Assembly: GCF_000812565.1 (NCBI RefSeq)
Contig: NZ_JTAM01000085.1
Coordinates: forward strand, 1-35,493
From: Flammeovirga sp. OC4
GTDB lineage: Bacteria > Bacteroidota > Bacteroidia > Cytophagales > Flammeovirgaceae
Direction of reading: 5' to 3'
Length of the DNA: 35,493 nucleotides
Shown one piece after another: positions 1 through 9,246 of the stretch. Both the position numbers and the translations under genes were made by a program. The notes beneath the pieces are model-generated. The model made no database searches. It saw only the letters and a list, made by a program, of their open reading frames with translations, and had not been told where the DNA came from. Every line of letters starts with the position of its first letter. Within the stretch, counting starts at the first letter, position 1.

Positions 1-113
1 ATATTCGAAAACTTAGTTTACAGTGTATTAAGAACGACAACATTAAAACTTATAGGTAAAAACTGGAGAAGTTGATACGAATTAACCCACCAATATGAAG
101 CTTTTGATATAAA
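1..113. other. Window edge, no gene seen
   Basis: This short AT-rich stretch lies downstream of the glucanase gene. I see no coding signal in it. Its right end supplies the A-run that becomes the U-tract of the glucanase terminator on the minus strand. Confidence 0.5.
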
Positions 114-152
114 AAATCTACCCTGCCGTTTATGCAACAACAGGGTAGATTT
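106..152 (-). terminator. Intrinsic terminator of the GH81 glucanase gene
   Basis: A perfect 12-bp inverted repeat, AAATCTACCCTG (114-125) and CAGGGTAGATTT (141-152), encloses a 15-nt loop. Read on the minus strand it is followed by ATTTTTTATATC. It starts about 20 bp after the glucanase stop codon, so it very probably ends that transcript. Confidence 0.9.
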
Positions 153-172
153 GGTCAGTCTCTTATATCAAT

Positions 173-3100
173 TTATTGTTTGATCACTTTTATCTTTTTA
201 TAAGATTGAGTTCCTTCAATTTCTAGAACATAGACACCTGACTGAAGTTGTCCTAAATTCATTTTGTACACTTTTTTACTCGTAGATTCCTCAATTAATA
301 ATCTACCATTTAAATCATAAAGCTTCACATCCTGTTTGTTTTCTAGAAGTTCTAAATTCAGAACATCCTTGACAGGGTTAGGATAATGAATAATTGAAAT
401 TGATTCATCCTCAATTGATGTTACATTACCTTCCACGATTTCTACTTCTAATACTTCTGAAGTTACTGAGGCAGATTCATTATCAGTAGCAATAGCAGTG
501 ATAGCGTAAGTTCCAAGACTTACAGGTCTCCAATCCAATGTATATGGAGCTTCAGTGACAACACCTAAAGAAGTTGTCCCTTCAAAGAATTCTACCTGAG
601 TGATGGTGCCATCTGAATCCGCTGCATCAGCCGTTAATGTAATTGTTGTATTCAATTCATACTCTACAAGGTCATCTGATGTTCCTACCGTTACTGTAGG
701 TGGTACATTTTCTACCACTGTATTAATCATGATTGAAACGGCATCAGAAGTAGTAGAAGCACCTTTGTCATCAGTTGCTATTGCTGTTATACTGTATGAA
801 TCAGCAACTGAAGGTGTCCAATCCAATGTAAATGGAGCTGTAGTTACAACACCTAAAGAGTTCGTTCCTTCAAAGAATTCTACCTGAGTGATGGTGCCAT
901 CTGTATCATCAGCTGTTGCATTGAAAGTAATTGTTGCCCCTAAATCGTAATCCGCATTACCATCAGCTGTTACTAAACTTACTGTAGGTAATTCGTTTTT
1001 CGATTCTAGTGTAAAGTTCATTTTACCAAGGTTAAACTCACCTCCTACAAAATTAACTTTCAATACATGTTTCCCTTCTGAAAGTTGAATTCCAGAAACA
1101 GAAGCTGTTACCCAATCGCCCCAACCTTGAGTGGCATCTACATCAATATCCGTTGAAACTTTCTGTCCGTCCAATTCAAAGAAGAAAGGTCCTCTGCCTT
1201 CATTATTTCCTGAAGCGTATCTAAATTCACATTTATAAAGGCCAGACTCTCCTACTTGAACAGTATAAGTCAACCATTCACCAGCTTGCACCCATCCAAC
1301 AGTATTTCCTTCCTCACCTTCAGCAACTACATCTACCAATTCTTCTGGTCTAGTACCACCTTGGTTGATGTTAGAATGATCAAAATAAGTGATTCCTTGA
1401 CCTGATCCGAATTCAAATTTATCAAAATTACCGGCTTCAATTGTACCAGGAATTGCATATGGCATATCTCCAAATGGTAAAATTCTACCAACAGCCACCA
1501 TCTCCTCCGATGACATTAATGTACTTTGGTCATCAAAAGTAACTACCGCTTTTAATTTTAGTTCACCACTGACATTTGATGTCCAATTAAAAGAATAAGG
1601 TGCTGTAGTACTTGACCCTAATGCTGTTTCACCTGCAAAATATTCTACGTTTGTAATCGCTTTCGTTGCATTTGAAATTTCTGCTTCTAATAAGATAGCA
1701 GATCCTAATACATATTTACTATTTGGAGTAATACCTTTTAGTTTTACTATTGGCTCCGTTGGAGAAGTTGTATCACAATCTCCTACTACAAAAGTTTGAC
1801 GGTCGTCTGCTGTATTGCGTTCACCTCCTTCTGGGTGATTATAAGTATAATAGAATTCGATTGTACTTCCTGCTGGTGCATTGATTGGGAAAGGTTCATT
1901 TGGCTTGGCATTGTGGCCTCCAATTCCTCCTCCATCTACAGAGTAATAGAAAATAAGTACTGTATTACCAACACCCTCAACAATAGGAATAAAGGTTACT
2001 GATGATTGATCACTTCCGCCAGTGATTTCATAAGAGAAGTGTCCGTTTGCCGCTGCACCTTGACCACATACATCTCCAGATTTACCTGTAATTGTTACAA
2101 GATCAGAGATTTTTGTTTTTCCATCATTGTCAGTCGCAACCGCTTTGATGTGATTTTGGTTTAATGCAACTGTATAATCTGTTTCAAATGGAGCTTGAGT
2201 AACTGTTTCGATCAATTGATCATTGGCATAAAATGCTACACTTGTTACCGTACCATCCGAATCCGTTGCATCAGCAGTCAACTTAATTGTAGTTCCTTCT
2301 TTAAATGAATCCCCATATTTAGGAGATGTAATGGAAACCATTGGTAAAGTTTCATCCACAGGAGCTGAAACACACGTTCCGATTACATAAAAATGTGGAT
2401 TATCTAATGTATTTCTTTCGCCACCTTCTGGGTGAGAATACGTATAATAGAATTCAATTGGTGTTCCTTCAGGAGCATTAATGGTATAAGGTTCATTTGG
2501 CTTAACATTAAAGCCTGCAAGGCCACCCCCATTAATCTTTAAGAATAAAATACAAACTGAAGAGCCCATCCCAACTTCATTAGGAACAAAAGTTACTGTA
2601 GGATTATTCTTATCGTCAGAAAGTACATAATCGTAATGACCATTTTCAGCTGTACCTGAACAAGATGGAGGGGCTTTAGTAGTGATCGTAACAGGAGTTG
2701 TAGAAGTTACATTCCCATCATTATCCGTCGCCGAAGCATACACGCTATATGTACTTAACATATCCGTACTCCAATCAAAAGTATACGGAGCTTCAGTCAG
2801 CATTGCTACGCTTTCATTATTGACGAAAAATTCTACTTTTTGCACTGTACCGTCTAAATCAGAGGCTTCTGCTGCTAATGGAATTGTTGCTCCAGTAAAG
2901 AATGATTCGCCTTCTTTTGGAGTAGTTAACGTTACGATTGGTGCTAAAACACCATTTGATGAAGCAAAAATCTTCACTAAATCAGAATTAGTATAAGTAC
3001 CATTTGACACGGTAAGTTTGATTAAATATTCACCCGCAATCATTCCCGACAATTGTGGGGCAACTGCCTTATCATCTGAGAAAACTAATACGCTAGGGCC

Positions 3101-6100
3101 ATACACTTGCTCCCATTGATAAGTTAAGTTGGCATTGCCTGGGTCAGAACTTCCAGAAGCATCTAAACTTGGAGCTGTACCTGATAAGTCAACCACTAAA
3201 TCTTCTCCAGCATCTGCTGATGGTAAATCATACCCTAAATCGCCTGTTCTCTCAAAAGTTAATTTTCCTAAGTTAAACTCACCTCCATTAAATGAAACTC
3301 TTAAAATATGCGAGCCTTTTGGCAATTCTAAATTGCTCACTGTCTGACTATTCCAGTTTGACCAGCCTCCTGTACCAGATACACTGATATCACTTGAAAT
3401 TTTTGTATCATTTAATGATAAATAGAAAGGTCCACCACCTGCTCCATTTCCACTTGCATAGCGGAAAGTCATGTCATAAACACCTGAAGTTGTCACATCT
3501 ACAGTATATTCCAACCACTCACCAGCTGCCGTCCAACCAACAGTTGCACCTTCACCATTTTCTAATACGTTATCAACGCCTTCTTCTTGTCTGTAGTTTC
3601 CATTATTCGATGGATCTTGATCATTGTAAGTAATTCCTTGACCAATTCCTCCTTGGAACTCATCAAAATGTCCCGCTTCAATTGTTCCTGGTATCACATT
3701 TTCATTACCACCAAAAGGTACTTGAAAACCTGCTGTCACACTTACAATATTAGTTACCGTAAAGTTTTCGCCATCATATATTTTTGCATAAAATTGATGT
3801 AAACCTGCTTGCAAACCTGTCGCTTTTACTGAATATGGTGCAGAAGTTACAGTTCCAACGATTTCACTTCCACTGAAAATCTCCACTTTAGAAGGTGTTA
3901 CTCCACTAACTTCAACCATCAAATCAACAGCACCATTAACAGCCGCTTGAGCAAAACTACTAGTGATTGTGCCTGAGAAATTAACATCTTTATTCGTCAC
4001 TAATTGTCCTGCAGGAACTTCCAATTGATATCCATCAGAGAATGTCACTGTTTTATCTGTCGTACCGTAGTTTTGTGCAACATACGTGATATTACCATCT
4101 TTGTTAAAGGCCACTGCCATTGGTGAGTCCGCTGTTTTGGACATATCCAATTGACCTAACGCATTCATAGCATGAAGCCAATGGTAAGTATGAGCATCAG
4201 AAACTCCAAACTTCATCGTACGATCAGGATGATCATTGTACAATTCGATTGCTTTTGCTGGATCTGAGAACGATAAGTATTTCCACATTACATCATACCA
4301 AAGGTTTGGATTATCTACTTTATCCAAAACTTGAGTATTTTGAGTCATTTCAGCCCAAAGTTTATCTACATATGCAGTATTATGTCCTAAGTATAATGAT
4401 CCACCATGAATAGGATATAACTCAATGTTGTATGATGCTGCAATATCTGCCGTCCAGAACGTACCGTTATCATAACTATTACCCCAAACTCTTGAAACCA
4501 AGCTATAAGGTTGATCATCTTTGAAATTTCTTTCGTGCATATCAAACCAATATTCTTCTACAGCCGCTTGTTCTGTAGTGTAAAGGTAGATCCCTAGATC
4601 TCTGATTTCCTTGTTACCTGTCACCTCTCCCCAATGGATCAATGAAGTATTGAATTGCATACTTTCTGAAGTAGATTCTTGATCATTTCCTTGAGGGAAA
4701 GAAGCAAATCCATTGGCCCAACAATGACCAGCATAAGGGCTAAAGTTTCTTAAGTAAGGGAATGTATCGTCATTTCTATTTGAAGAAGCTGCATCTCTTA
4801 CTAACAGGTTGATCATGTCTCCATATTGAGCCGCCCAACCTGGCTGATACTGCTCTAAAAAAGCTGCCGCATGAATGAAATATCCCCAATGGAAGTGATG
4901 GTCATTTAAGTTCGAGTCTTGACCATGACCTGCTGGGTAACCAATCATTGCAGACCAACTTGTATTGTAGTAGAATAAGAAAGCTACTTCTCCTAACTCT
5001 GCTGTCAACCAATCTTCCAATCTTTCCTGTACAGTGGCTAACATTTTATCTCTTGCGGCATCATTACCCGTTAAATCTGCTATTCTTGCAGTTTGGATCA
5101 AACGGTTCATTACTTGTCCTTCATTATATGAATCTGTCCAAGTCGATAAGCTTTCGTTTTGTAGTGCTTCTACCTTTTGGTTCAATGTTGAAACATCAAA
5201 CCTATTACTATAATTATTGACATAAGGCAAAGTTGGTAATACACCATAGAATGTATTTTCAGTCGTAAACGTGTTACCATCTAGCATTTTTAATTCACCT
5301 CTTACTGACGAATAAGACAATTCAATCGGTTGTGGAGAGTTAGATGATAAATTTGACCATTGGTGAGGTAAAAGCCCCATTAACACATTAGAGTTAGTTC
5401 CTTCTTTTACATCTACCTCTACATTGTACACCGTTGCTAAAGTTGAAGTTGCTTCATCATAAGTCCAATCAGCTGTAGTATTGGTTGGAAAAACATAGGC
5501 ATATTTTTGAAGGTTTAAAGCTTCTTGAGCAAGATCTGTTGTATTTAGCGAAAGTTTAGCAATTGACCAATAGTTTTTACCATTTAAGGTCGAAGTATAA
5601 ACTTCTCCATTTTGTTCCCATGTACTACCTGTTGGAGCATAAATAACAAAACTTGCACCATGACGGGCATTCTCCACCGTGATCATTTCATTTGATACCG
5701 TTACAGTACCTTGGCTAATCGTTACACTTGCTACATCTGCATCCATTTTGTTGAAGTAGACGAATGGCATACCGATACCAGAAGTTGCTTGGAAATGTTG
5801 TGATCCGTCATTCCAATCCATCGTTACTGTCCAGTCGGAATGATCTGCAATCGTAGTCTTTGATGCATCTAAATTTTGTACACCAACTAAAATAGGTGAA
5901 ATATCATCCAATACTCCCCATGGAATATAAGTCACAACTAGCCCCTCGTTCGTGGTCTTCATGGCTAATGGATAGTTGAATAAGTTATTTGCATGATCAC
6001 TTTGGATAAGTGTTGACCACCAATCATTTGTGGGTACTGGTTTGTTGATAGCCGCCTCACTTAATTGAGGACTTCCAGCCGGTTCTCCGTTACGACCTGC

Positions 6101-6235
6101 TTGATCTACTCCAGGGTGTTGTGTGGTATAGCTACCACTCCCCACTGGCGTTATTTGAGCAATGCAGTTGAGTTGAAGAGTAAAAGACATTATCGCCCAA
6201 AAGAGGACCGAGAATGTCAGCGTAAACTTTCTCAT
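173..6235 (-). CDS. Secreted multimodular GH81 endo-beta-1,3-glucanase with T9SS sorting domain
   Basis: This 2020-residue protein should hydrolyse internal beta-1,3-glucan bonds (laminarin-type substrates) outside the cell. A signal peptide (1-27, ending CIAQ) is followed by a GH81 catalytic region to about residue 745. PVPTNDWWSTLIQ near the N-terminus is typical of the family. The DHHFHWGY block (Asp445) and QESTSE (Glu520, Glu524) match the family acid/base region. After it come an Ig-like segment (~755-838), CBM6 (~843-997), PKD (~1002-1090), Ig-like (~1090-1187), CBM56-like (~1189-1288), Ig-like, a second CBM56-like (~1387-1485), Ig-like, a second CBM6 (~1590-1743), two near-repeat Ig-like modules (~1745-1935) and a T9SS type A sorting domain (~1945-2020, YPNPVKDVL...GVYVLEI). 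The CBMs suggest binding of insoluble glucan. It stands alone, with no SusCD pair or regulator visible. Domain borders are estimates; the GH81 call is firm. Confidence 0.93.
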   Translation of the reverse strand: MRKFTLTFSVLFWAIMSFTLQLNCIAQITPVGSGSYTTQHPGVDQAGRNGEPAGSPQLSEAAINKPVPTNDWWSTLIQSDHANNLFNYPLAMKTTNEGLVVTYIPWGVLDDISPILVGVQNLDASKTTIADHSDWTVTMDWNDGSQHFQATSGIGMPFVYFNKMDADVASVTISQGTVTVSNEMITVENARHGASFVIYAPTGSTWEQNGEVYTSTLNGKNYWSIAKLSLNTTDLAQEALNLQKYAYVFPTNTTADWTYDEATSTLATVYNVEVDVKEGTNSNVLMGLLPHQWSNLSSNSPQPIELSYSSVRGELKMLDGNTFTTENTFYGVLPTLPYVNNYSNRFDVSTLNQKVEALQNESLSTWTDSYNEGQVMNRLIQTARIADLTGNDAARDKMLATVQERLEDWLTAELGEVAFLFYYNTSWSAMIGYPAGHGQDSNLNDHHFHWGYFIHAAAFLEQYQPGWAAQYGDMINLLVRDAASSNRNDDTFPYLRNFSPYAGHCWANGFASFPQGNDQESTSESMQFNTSLIHWGEVTGNKEIRDLGIYLYTTEQAAVEEYWFDMHERNFKDDQPYSLVSRVWGNSYDNGTFWTADIAASYNIELYPIHGGSLYLGHNTAYVDKLWAEMTQNTQVLDKVDNPNLWYDVMWKYLSFSDPAKAIELYNDHPDRTMKFGVSDAHTYHWLHAMNALGQLDMSKTADSPMAVAFNKDGNITYVAQNYGTTDKTVTFSDGYQLEVPAGQLVTNKDVNFSGTITSSFAQAAVNGAVDLMVEVSGVTPSKVEIFSGSEIVGTVTSAPYSVKATGLQAGLHQFYAKIYDGENFTVTNIVSVTAGFQVPFGGNENVIPGTIEAGHFDEFQGGIGQGITYNDQDPSNNGNYRQEEGVDNVLENGEGATVGWTAAGEWLEYTVDVTTSGVYDMTFRYASGNGAGGGPFYLSLNDTKISSDISVSGTGGWSNWNSQTVSNLELPKGSHILRVSFNGGEFNLGKLTFERTGDLGYDLPSADAGEDLVVDLSGTAPSLDASGSSDPGNANLTYQWEQVYGPSVLVFSDDKAVAPQLSGMIAGEYLIKLTVSNGTYTNSDLVKIFASSNGVLAPIVTLTTPKEGESFFTGATIPLAAEASDLDGTVQKVEFFVNNESVAMLTEAPYTFDWSTDMLSTYSVYASATDNDGNVTSTTPVTITTKAPPSCSGTAENGHYDYVLSDDKNNPTVTFVPNEVGMGSSVCILFLKINGGGLAGFNVKPNEPYTINAPEGTPIEFYYTYSHPEGGERNTLDNPHFYVIGTCVSAPVDETLPMVSITSPKYGDSFKEGTTIKLTADATDSDGTVTSVAFYANDQLIETVTQAPFETDYTVALNQNHIKAVATDNDGKTKISDLVTITGKSGDVCGQGAAANGHFSYEITGGSDQSSVTFIPIVEGVGNTVLIFYYSVDGGGIGGHNAKPNEPFPINAPAGSTIEFYYTYNHPEGGERNTADDRQTFVVGDCDTTSPTEPIVKLKGITPNSKYVLGSAILLEAEISNATKAITNVEYFAGETALGSSTTAPYSFNWTSNVSGELKLKAVVTFDDQSTLMSSEEMVAVGRILPFGDMPYAIPGTIEAGNFDKFEFGSGQGITYFDHSNINQGGTRPEELVDVVAEGEEGNTVGWVQAGEWLTYTVQVGESGLYKCEFRYASGNNEGRGPFFFELDGQKVSTDIDVDATQGWGDWVTASVSGIQLSEGKHVLKVNFVGGEFNLGKMNFTLESKNELPTVSLVTADGNADYDLGATITFNATADDTDGTITQVEFFEGTNSLGVVTTAPFTLDWTPSVADSYSITAIATDDKGASTTSDAVSIMINTVVENVPPTVTVGTSDDLVEYELNTTITLTADAADSDGTITQVEFFEGTTSLGVVTEAPYTLDWRPVSLGTYAITAIATDNESASVTSEVLEVEIVEGNVTSIEDESISIIHYPNPVKDVLNLELLENKQDVKLYDLNGRLLIEESTSKKVYKMNLGQLQSGVYVLEIEGTQSYKKIKVIKQ
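579..903 (-). repeat. Near-identical 288-bp internal repeat in the GH81 gene
   Basis: The last two Ig-like modules share an exact 37-bp block at 579-615 and 867-903, offset by 288 bp (96 codons). A second short block at 531-549 and 819-837 has the same offset with one mismatch. The pattern points to recent duplication or gene conversion between modules. Confidence 0.8.
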
Positions 6236-6691
6236 AAATAAAATAAGTAATAATTTCTTCAGTTGTGAAAAATTTTAAATTGAAGGTCGAATTTGGTCAG
6301 TTTACATACAATTGTTTGTGCACAGAAAATAGATTGTAAGCATTCTTTTCTAATTCATAAATAGACGATAGGTACAGATAAAATTCTTTGGTAAGAACTT
6401 TACCCGAATCAAACTTAGGAGAACTTTTAGAAAGTAAAAAATTGATAGTTTTAGGAATTATCATTTAAATAAAAAACCATAACAACCTGTTTATGTGACC
6501 TCTAAAGAATTTACACTTATTAAACGTATCAATTACATTTCACTTAAAAAATATATTTTTAACACTAAAAATCATGTAATGTAAGAGTACAAAAACAGAA
6601 AATAGCTTAAAAATTGTCTTATAGCACCGAATTAAACACAAGTCAAGCTTATCAAAACAATGGGCAATTGTACTTAAATAGAAGACATAAA

Positions 6692-6736
6692 ATGATCATA
6701 GTTTATATATATATTTAAAATATAAACTTCGATCAT
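6692..6736. repeat. Long imperfect inverted repeat
   Basis: The arms at 6693-6708 (TGATCATAGTTTATAT) and 6720-6735 (ATATAAACTTCGATCA) pair at 14 of 16 positions around an 11-nt AT loop. No gene end lies nearby and there is no clear T-run, so it is not an obvious terminator. Its role is unknown. Confidence 0.6.
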
Positions 6737-6840
6737 AAGTACCTGTTCAAAATTATCTATAGCCTAAATGCATTTGAGAAGACTATTATAAAACCTTTGT
6801 CTTTTGACCTATAATCAGACAATCATTTAATAGTATTTCT

Positions 6841-7060
6841 CTTGGCCTTAAAGTGAAAAGCGTGAAGAATTTCATGAAGTGAGCCGTTAAAAATGATTTT
6901 GCTGTTTGAGCATCTCAAAACGATGAAGTTTTGATCGAGTTATCCTTTCAAAGGGCGAGAGAAATGGAATTTAGCTTTTGACTTATAAGCCTAGATTTTT
7001 TGCTTCGTTTTTCATCAATGGAAAAATGAAGAAGAAGGAAGTTTGAAAGTAGACCCTATA
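6841..7060 (+). repeat. Dispersed intergenic repeat, copy A
   Basis: This roughly 220-bp element aligns in the same orientation with 25244-25447. Shared blocks include AAAGCGTGAAGAATTTCATG, CGTTAAAAATGATTTT, TTTAGCTTTTGAC, TTTTTTGCTTCGTTTT and GTTTGAAAGTAGA. It contains a hairpin CTTCGTTTTTC / GAAAAATGAAG (7003-7030) with one G-T pair. There are no terminal inverted repeats and no transposase. It is a non-coding dispersed repeat of unknown function. Confidence 0.85.
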
Positions 7061-7443
7061 AATACCTGTAGAAAGGCTGATTAAAAGTTGATGATAATTT
7101 AGTTAACAACGTATTTAGTCCTAATAAATAGACCGCCTTTATACATAATACACGTTAACCTATTTTCAATCAACTTATATATAGCGCCCAATTTTTCAAT
7201 TTAGAGTCTAACGGCTGACGAAATAGGATTTAAAAAGGATTTTTTACAATAAAAAGAAGTTTTGATGATATGAAAGTGTCTTACTTATTTATATAAAATT
7301 CTTCATTACTAGTGTTCTACATTATTATCATTTACCAATGATTATAATGACACTATAATACCCTAAATTCAACTTAAAAAAACCTTATTCTTAACAAGTT
7401 TGAATTTTGTATTATCAAATATTAATATTTTTTTTCTTTTTTC

Positions 7444-7557
7444 TTGCATAATATAAATCAATTTCCAATATTTGAGTATGAATCGTTAAGCAGTGCACCC
7501 CCTGAGGGGGGTGTTCTATTAGAATTTCACAATTTTTTTGTGAAATTCTTTTTTTTT
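7444..7557 (+). ncRNA. Candidate small RNA or attenuator: promoter, GC hairpin, terminator
   Basis: A Bacteroidota-like promoter can be drawn: TTG at 7444-7446, a 20-nt spacer, then AATATTTG (7467-7474), one mismatch from TAnnTTTG. That predicts a start near 7480. The transcript would hold a very stable GC hairpin, GCACCCCC-TGAG-GGGGGTGT (7495-7514), in otherwise AT-rich DNA. It would end in a perfect 12-bp terminator hairpin (7521-7549) followed by eight T. The product would be about 75-80 nt with no plausible ORF. It could be a free small RNA or a premature-termination leader of the barrel gene starting 40 nt later. No known RNA family is recognised. Confidence 0.5.
7521..7557 (+). terminator. 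Intrinsic terminator, 12-bp stem with T-run
   Basis: The arms AGAATTTCACAA (7521-7532) and TTGTGAAATTCT (7538-7549) pair perfectly around a 5-T loop and are followed by a run of T to 7557. The terminator sits upstream of, not after, the next plus-strand gene. This is the main reason to suspect a short RNA or attenuation. Confidence 0.85.
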
Positions 7558-7597
7558 GTGCTTACTTTAAAATGATCCTATTACTAAACGCAATAAA

Positions 7598-8401
7598 ATG
7601 AAGAACTCAATTGCTCTTAAAGCTTTCATACTCTGCTTTATCTTTATCCAAAACAATGCATATAGTCAGAAACTTCAAAAAATCGAGAAAGAATTAAAGA
7701 AAAATGAAGATATGCCCAATGCCTATGAACAACCTAACAAAGGAAGTGACAAAAGTACAGGCAATGTTTTATCTGAAATTGTAGGAACAATCTTGTTCAA
7801 TTTCCCCAAAGAGTCCGATTTGCAACAACTCTATGGCAGTCCAATAAAATTATCAAAGTACACCTATTCAGGACAATCAGATGCTCGTTATACAAGAGTT
7901 GCTGAAGAACAAAAAATGCTCAATTTTGATCTACAAGCAAATTACTTTATCGAGAATAAAGAATTACAAGGTGTACAAATCTTCTCAAGGTTTCAATTTA
8001 TGCCCAAAGTAAGTATTGATTTACAATATTCTGGATTAAAGGAAGAAATAGAGAATGGAAGTCCTTCTTACCTTGACTTTTTACATGTCAATGTTAGTTA
8101 TCACCGTCTTGCACTGACTCGTTTTGATTTATGGGTGGGTATGGGGTATACCAGTTTATGGCTAGAAGATAATTATACAGGTTTAAACTTAAACCTTGGA
8201 ACTGAAATCTATTTTGTAAAACCTTTTAGTATTTCTACTAATTGGTACTTTGGTAGCTTAGAAGATATTAATTTTACAGAGGGTAGTACAGATTTTAAAG
8301 TATATCTTCAAAGGTTTCAGCTCTTTGCAGGCTATCAATATTATCAATTAGGTGAAACTAAAATACAAGGGCCAAGAGGTGGGGTCGGTTTTTCTTTATG
8401 A
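7598..8401 (+). CDS. Putative outer-membrane beta-barrel protein, unknown function
   Basis: The 267-residue protein has a signal peptide (about 1-23, ending AYSQ) and a charged Lys/Glu linker (~24-55). A body of alternating hydrophobic and polar strands rich in Tyr, Phe and Trp follows, ending in GVGFSL with an aromatic two residues from the end. That is the usual look of a small Bacteroidota outer-membrane barrel. I do not recognise the family. The ATG at 7598 lies 40 nt after a strong terminator, so expression may depend on read-through or on a promoter within the short gap. The next gene encodes another barrel but is 223 bp away and probably separately expressed. Confidence 0.7.
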   Translation: MKNSIALKAFILCFIFIQNNAYSQKLQKIEKELKKNEDMPNAYEQPNKGSDKSTGNVLSEIVGTILFNFPKESDLQQLYGSPIKLSKYTYSGQSDARYTRVAEEQKMLNFDLQANYFIENKELQGVQIFSRFQFMPKVSIDLQYSGLKEEIENGSPSYLDFLHVNVSYHRLALTRFDLWVGMGYTSLWLEDNYTGLNLNLGTEIYFVKPFSISTNWYFGSLEDINFTEGSTDFKVYLQRFQLFAGYQYYQLGETKIQGPRGGVGFSL

Positions 8402-8538
8402 AGCCTTTCATATTAAATACGAAATAAAAACTACACTATTGATAAGATAGTTTTTCTTAGAATATTATAATATTTTTGTGTGAAGATGTGTAAGTACTTT
8501 TAATATTAAGAGGCAACTATTCAACATTCTAAAACTAC

Positions 8539-8596
8539 ATTCATCATAACATACTTGAAATCAATACCTACATTACAAATCATGTTATGAGTGAAT
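8539..8596 (+). promoter_or_regulatory. Long hairpin in the leader of the 8625 barrel gene
   Basis: The arms ATTCATCATAACAT (8539-8552) and ATGTTATGAGTGAAT (8582-8596) pair over 14 bp with a single bulge. The structure ends 28 nt before the start codon. A possible -7 element, TATTTTTG, lies at 8471-8478, which would place the hairpin inside the 5' UTR. There is no U-run after it, so a role in translation or mRNA stability is more likely than termination. Confidence 0.5.
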
Positions 8597-8624
8597 GACT
8601 TTCAATCTTATATTATTTTAATTT

Positions 8625-9152
8625 ATGAAATTCATCAGAAGCATATTATTGGTCGTATTTACTACAATTTGTTCAACAGCTTTCGCTCAATCTCCCGTTA
8701 AGGCTGGACTTTCTATTGGTCCACAATTCATGAGTTTTTCTAATGATGTAAGTTCAACAGGTTTTGGTTTTACCGCTTTTGGAGATTATATCTTAAATGA
8801 CATCATGAGCGTTGGTTTAGAGGTAGGTTATGGAGCAGTCTCCATTGAAGGATCTAAACTTTCTTTTATTCCAGTAATGGGTAGCTTTAAATATCATTTT
8901 GAGTTAAAAAATAAGCAGTTACATCCTTATGCTAAGGGTAATTTTGGATTTATATCTGTACAATATGATGAAGGGATTCATGATGGTACAAGTGTACAAA
9001 ATTCGGTAACTCGTATAGGTATTGGTCTAGGTGGAGGTATCATCTATGATATTGATGAACGTTTAGGCCTATTCGGTGAACTAAGTTATAAGACTGTATC
9101 TGGTTTTAATGATTTTGGAGTCAACTTTGGCGTCATCTACTCTTTCGAATAA
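8625..9152 (+). CDS. Small outer-membrane beta-barrel protein (porin-like)
   Basis: The 175-residue protein begins with a clear signal peptide (about 1-22, ending AFAQ). Eight or so amphipathic strands follow, with Gly-rich turns such as GIGLGGGIIYDIDERLGLFGELSY, and it ends in FGVIYSFE. Length and pattern fit the OMP_b-brl / OmpA N-terminal-like superfamily of eight-stranded barrels. No periplasmic OmpA domain is present. Function is unknown; such proteins are often structural or stress-related. It ends at a terminator shared with the convergent tonB gene. Confidence 0.75.
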   Translation: MKFIRSILLVVFTTICSTAFAQSPVKAGLSIGPQFMSFSNDVSSTGFGFTAFGDYILNDIMSVGLEVGYGAVSIEGSKLSFIPVMGSFKYHFELKNKQLHPYAKGNFGFISVQYDEGIHDGTSVQNSVTRIGIGLGGGIIYDIDERLGLFGELSYKTVSGFNDFGVNFGVIYSFE

Positions 9153-9246
9153 AGAATTACTTATGAGGATTGAATTGGAACAATGGTAGCTGAGTTTTCC
9201 ATTTATCTCTATTTTGGGTAATTCGGTTAAAAATTGATTTATAAAA

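Larger units (their letters stand above)
6236..7443. other. Gene-poor AT-rich spacer
   Basis: No open frame here looks like a protein. The left end must carry the glucanase promoter, but I found no convincing TAnnTTTG element on the minus strand. The spacer holds a long hairpin (6692-6736) and copy A of a dispersed repeat (6841-7060), listed separately. The rest is AT-rich DNA with poly-A and poly-T runs. Confidence 0.6.

Noticed and set aside
600-887. Plus-strand 95-codon frame inside the glucanase gene
   Set aside because: It is antisense to the Ig-like modules of a clearly real gene and is not supported by any start context or family motif.
579-903. CRISPR-like direct repeat
   Set aside because: The repeated 37-bp blocks are in frame, 288 bp apart and encode protein modules; there are no short regular spacers or cas genes.
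6841-7060. Insertion sequence or MITE
   Set aside because: No terminal inverted repeats, target duplications or transposase could be seen at either copy, so it is listed only as a dispersed repeat.
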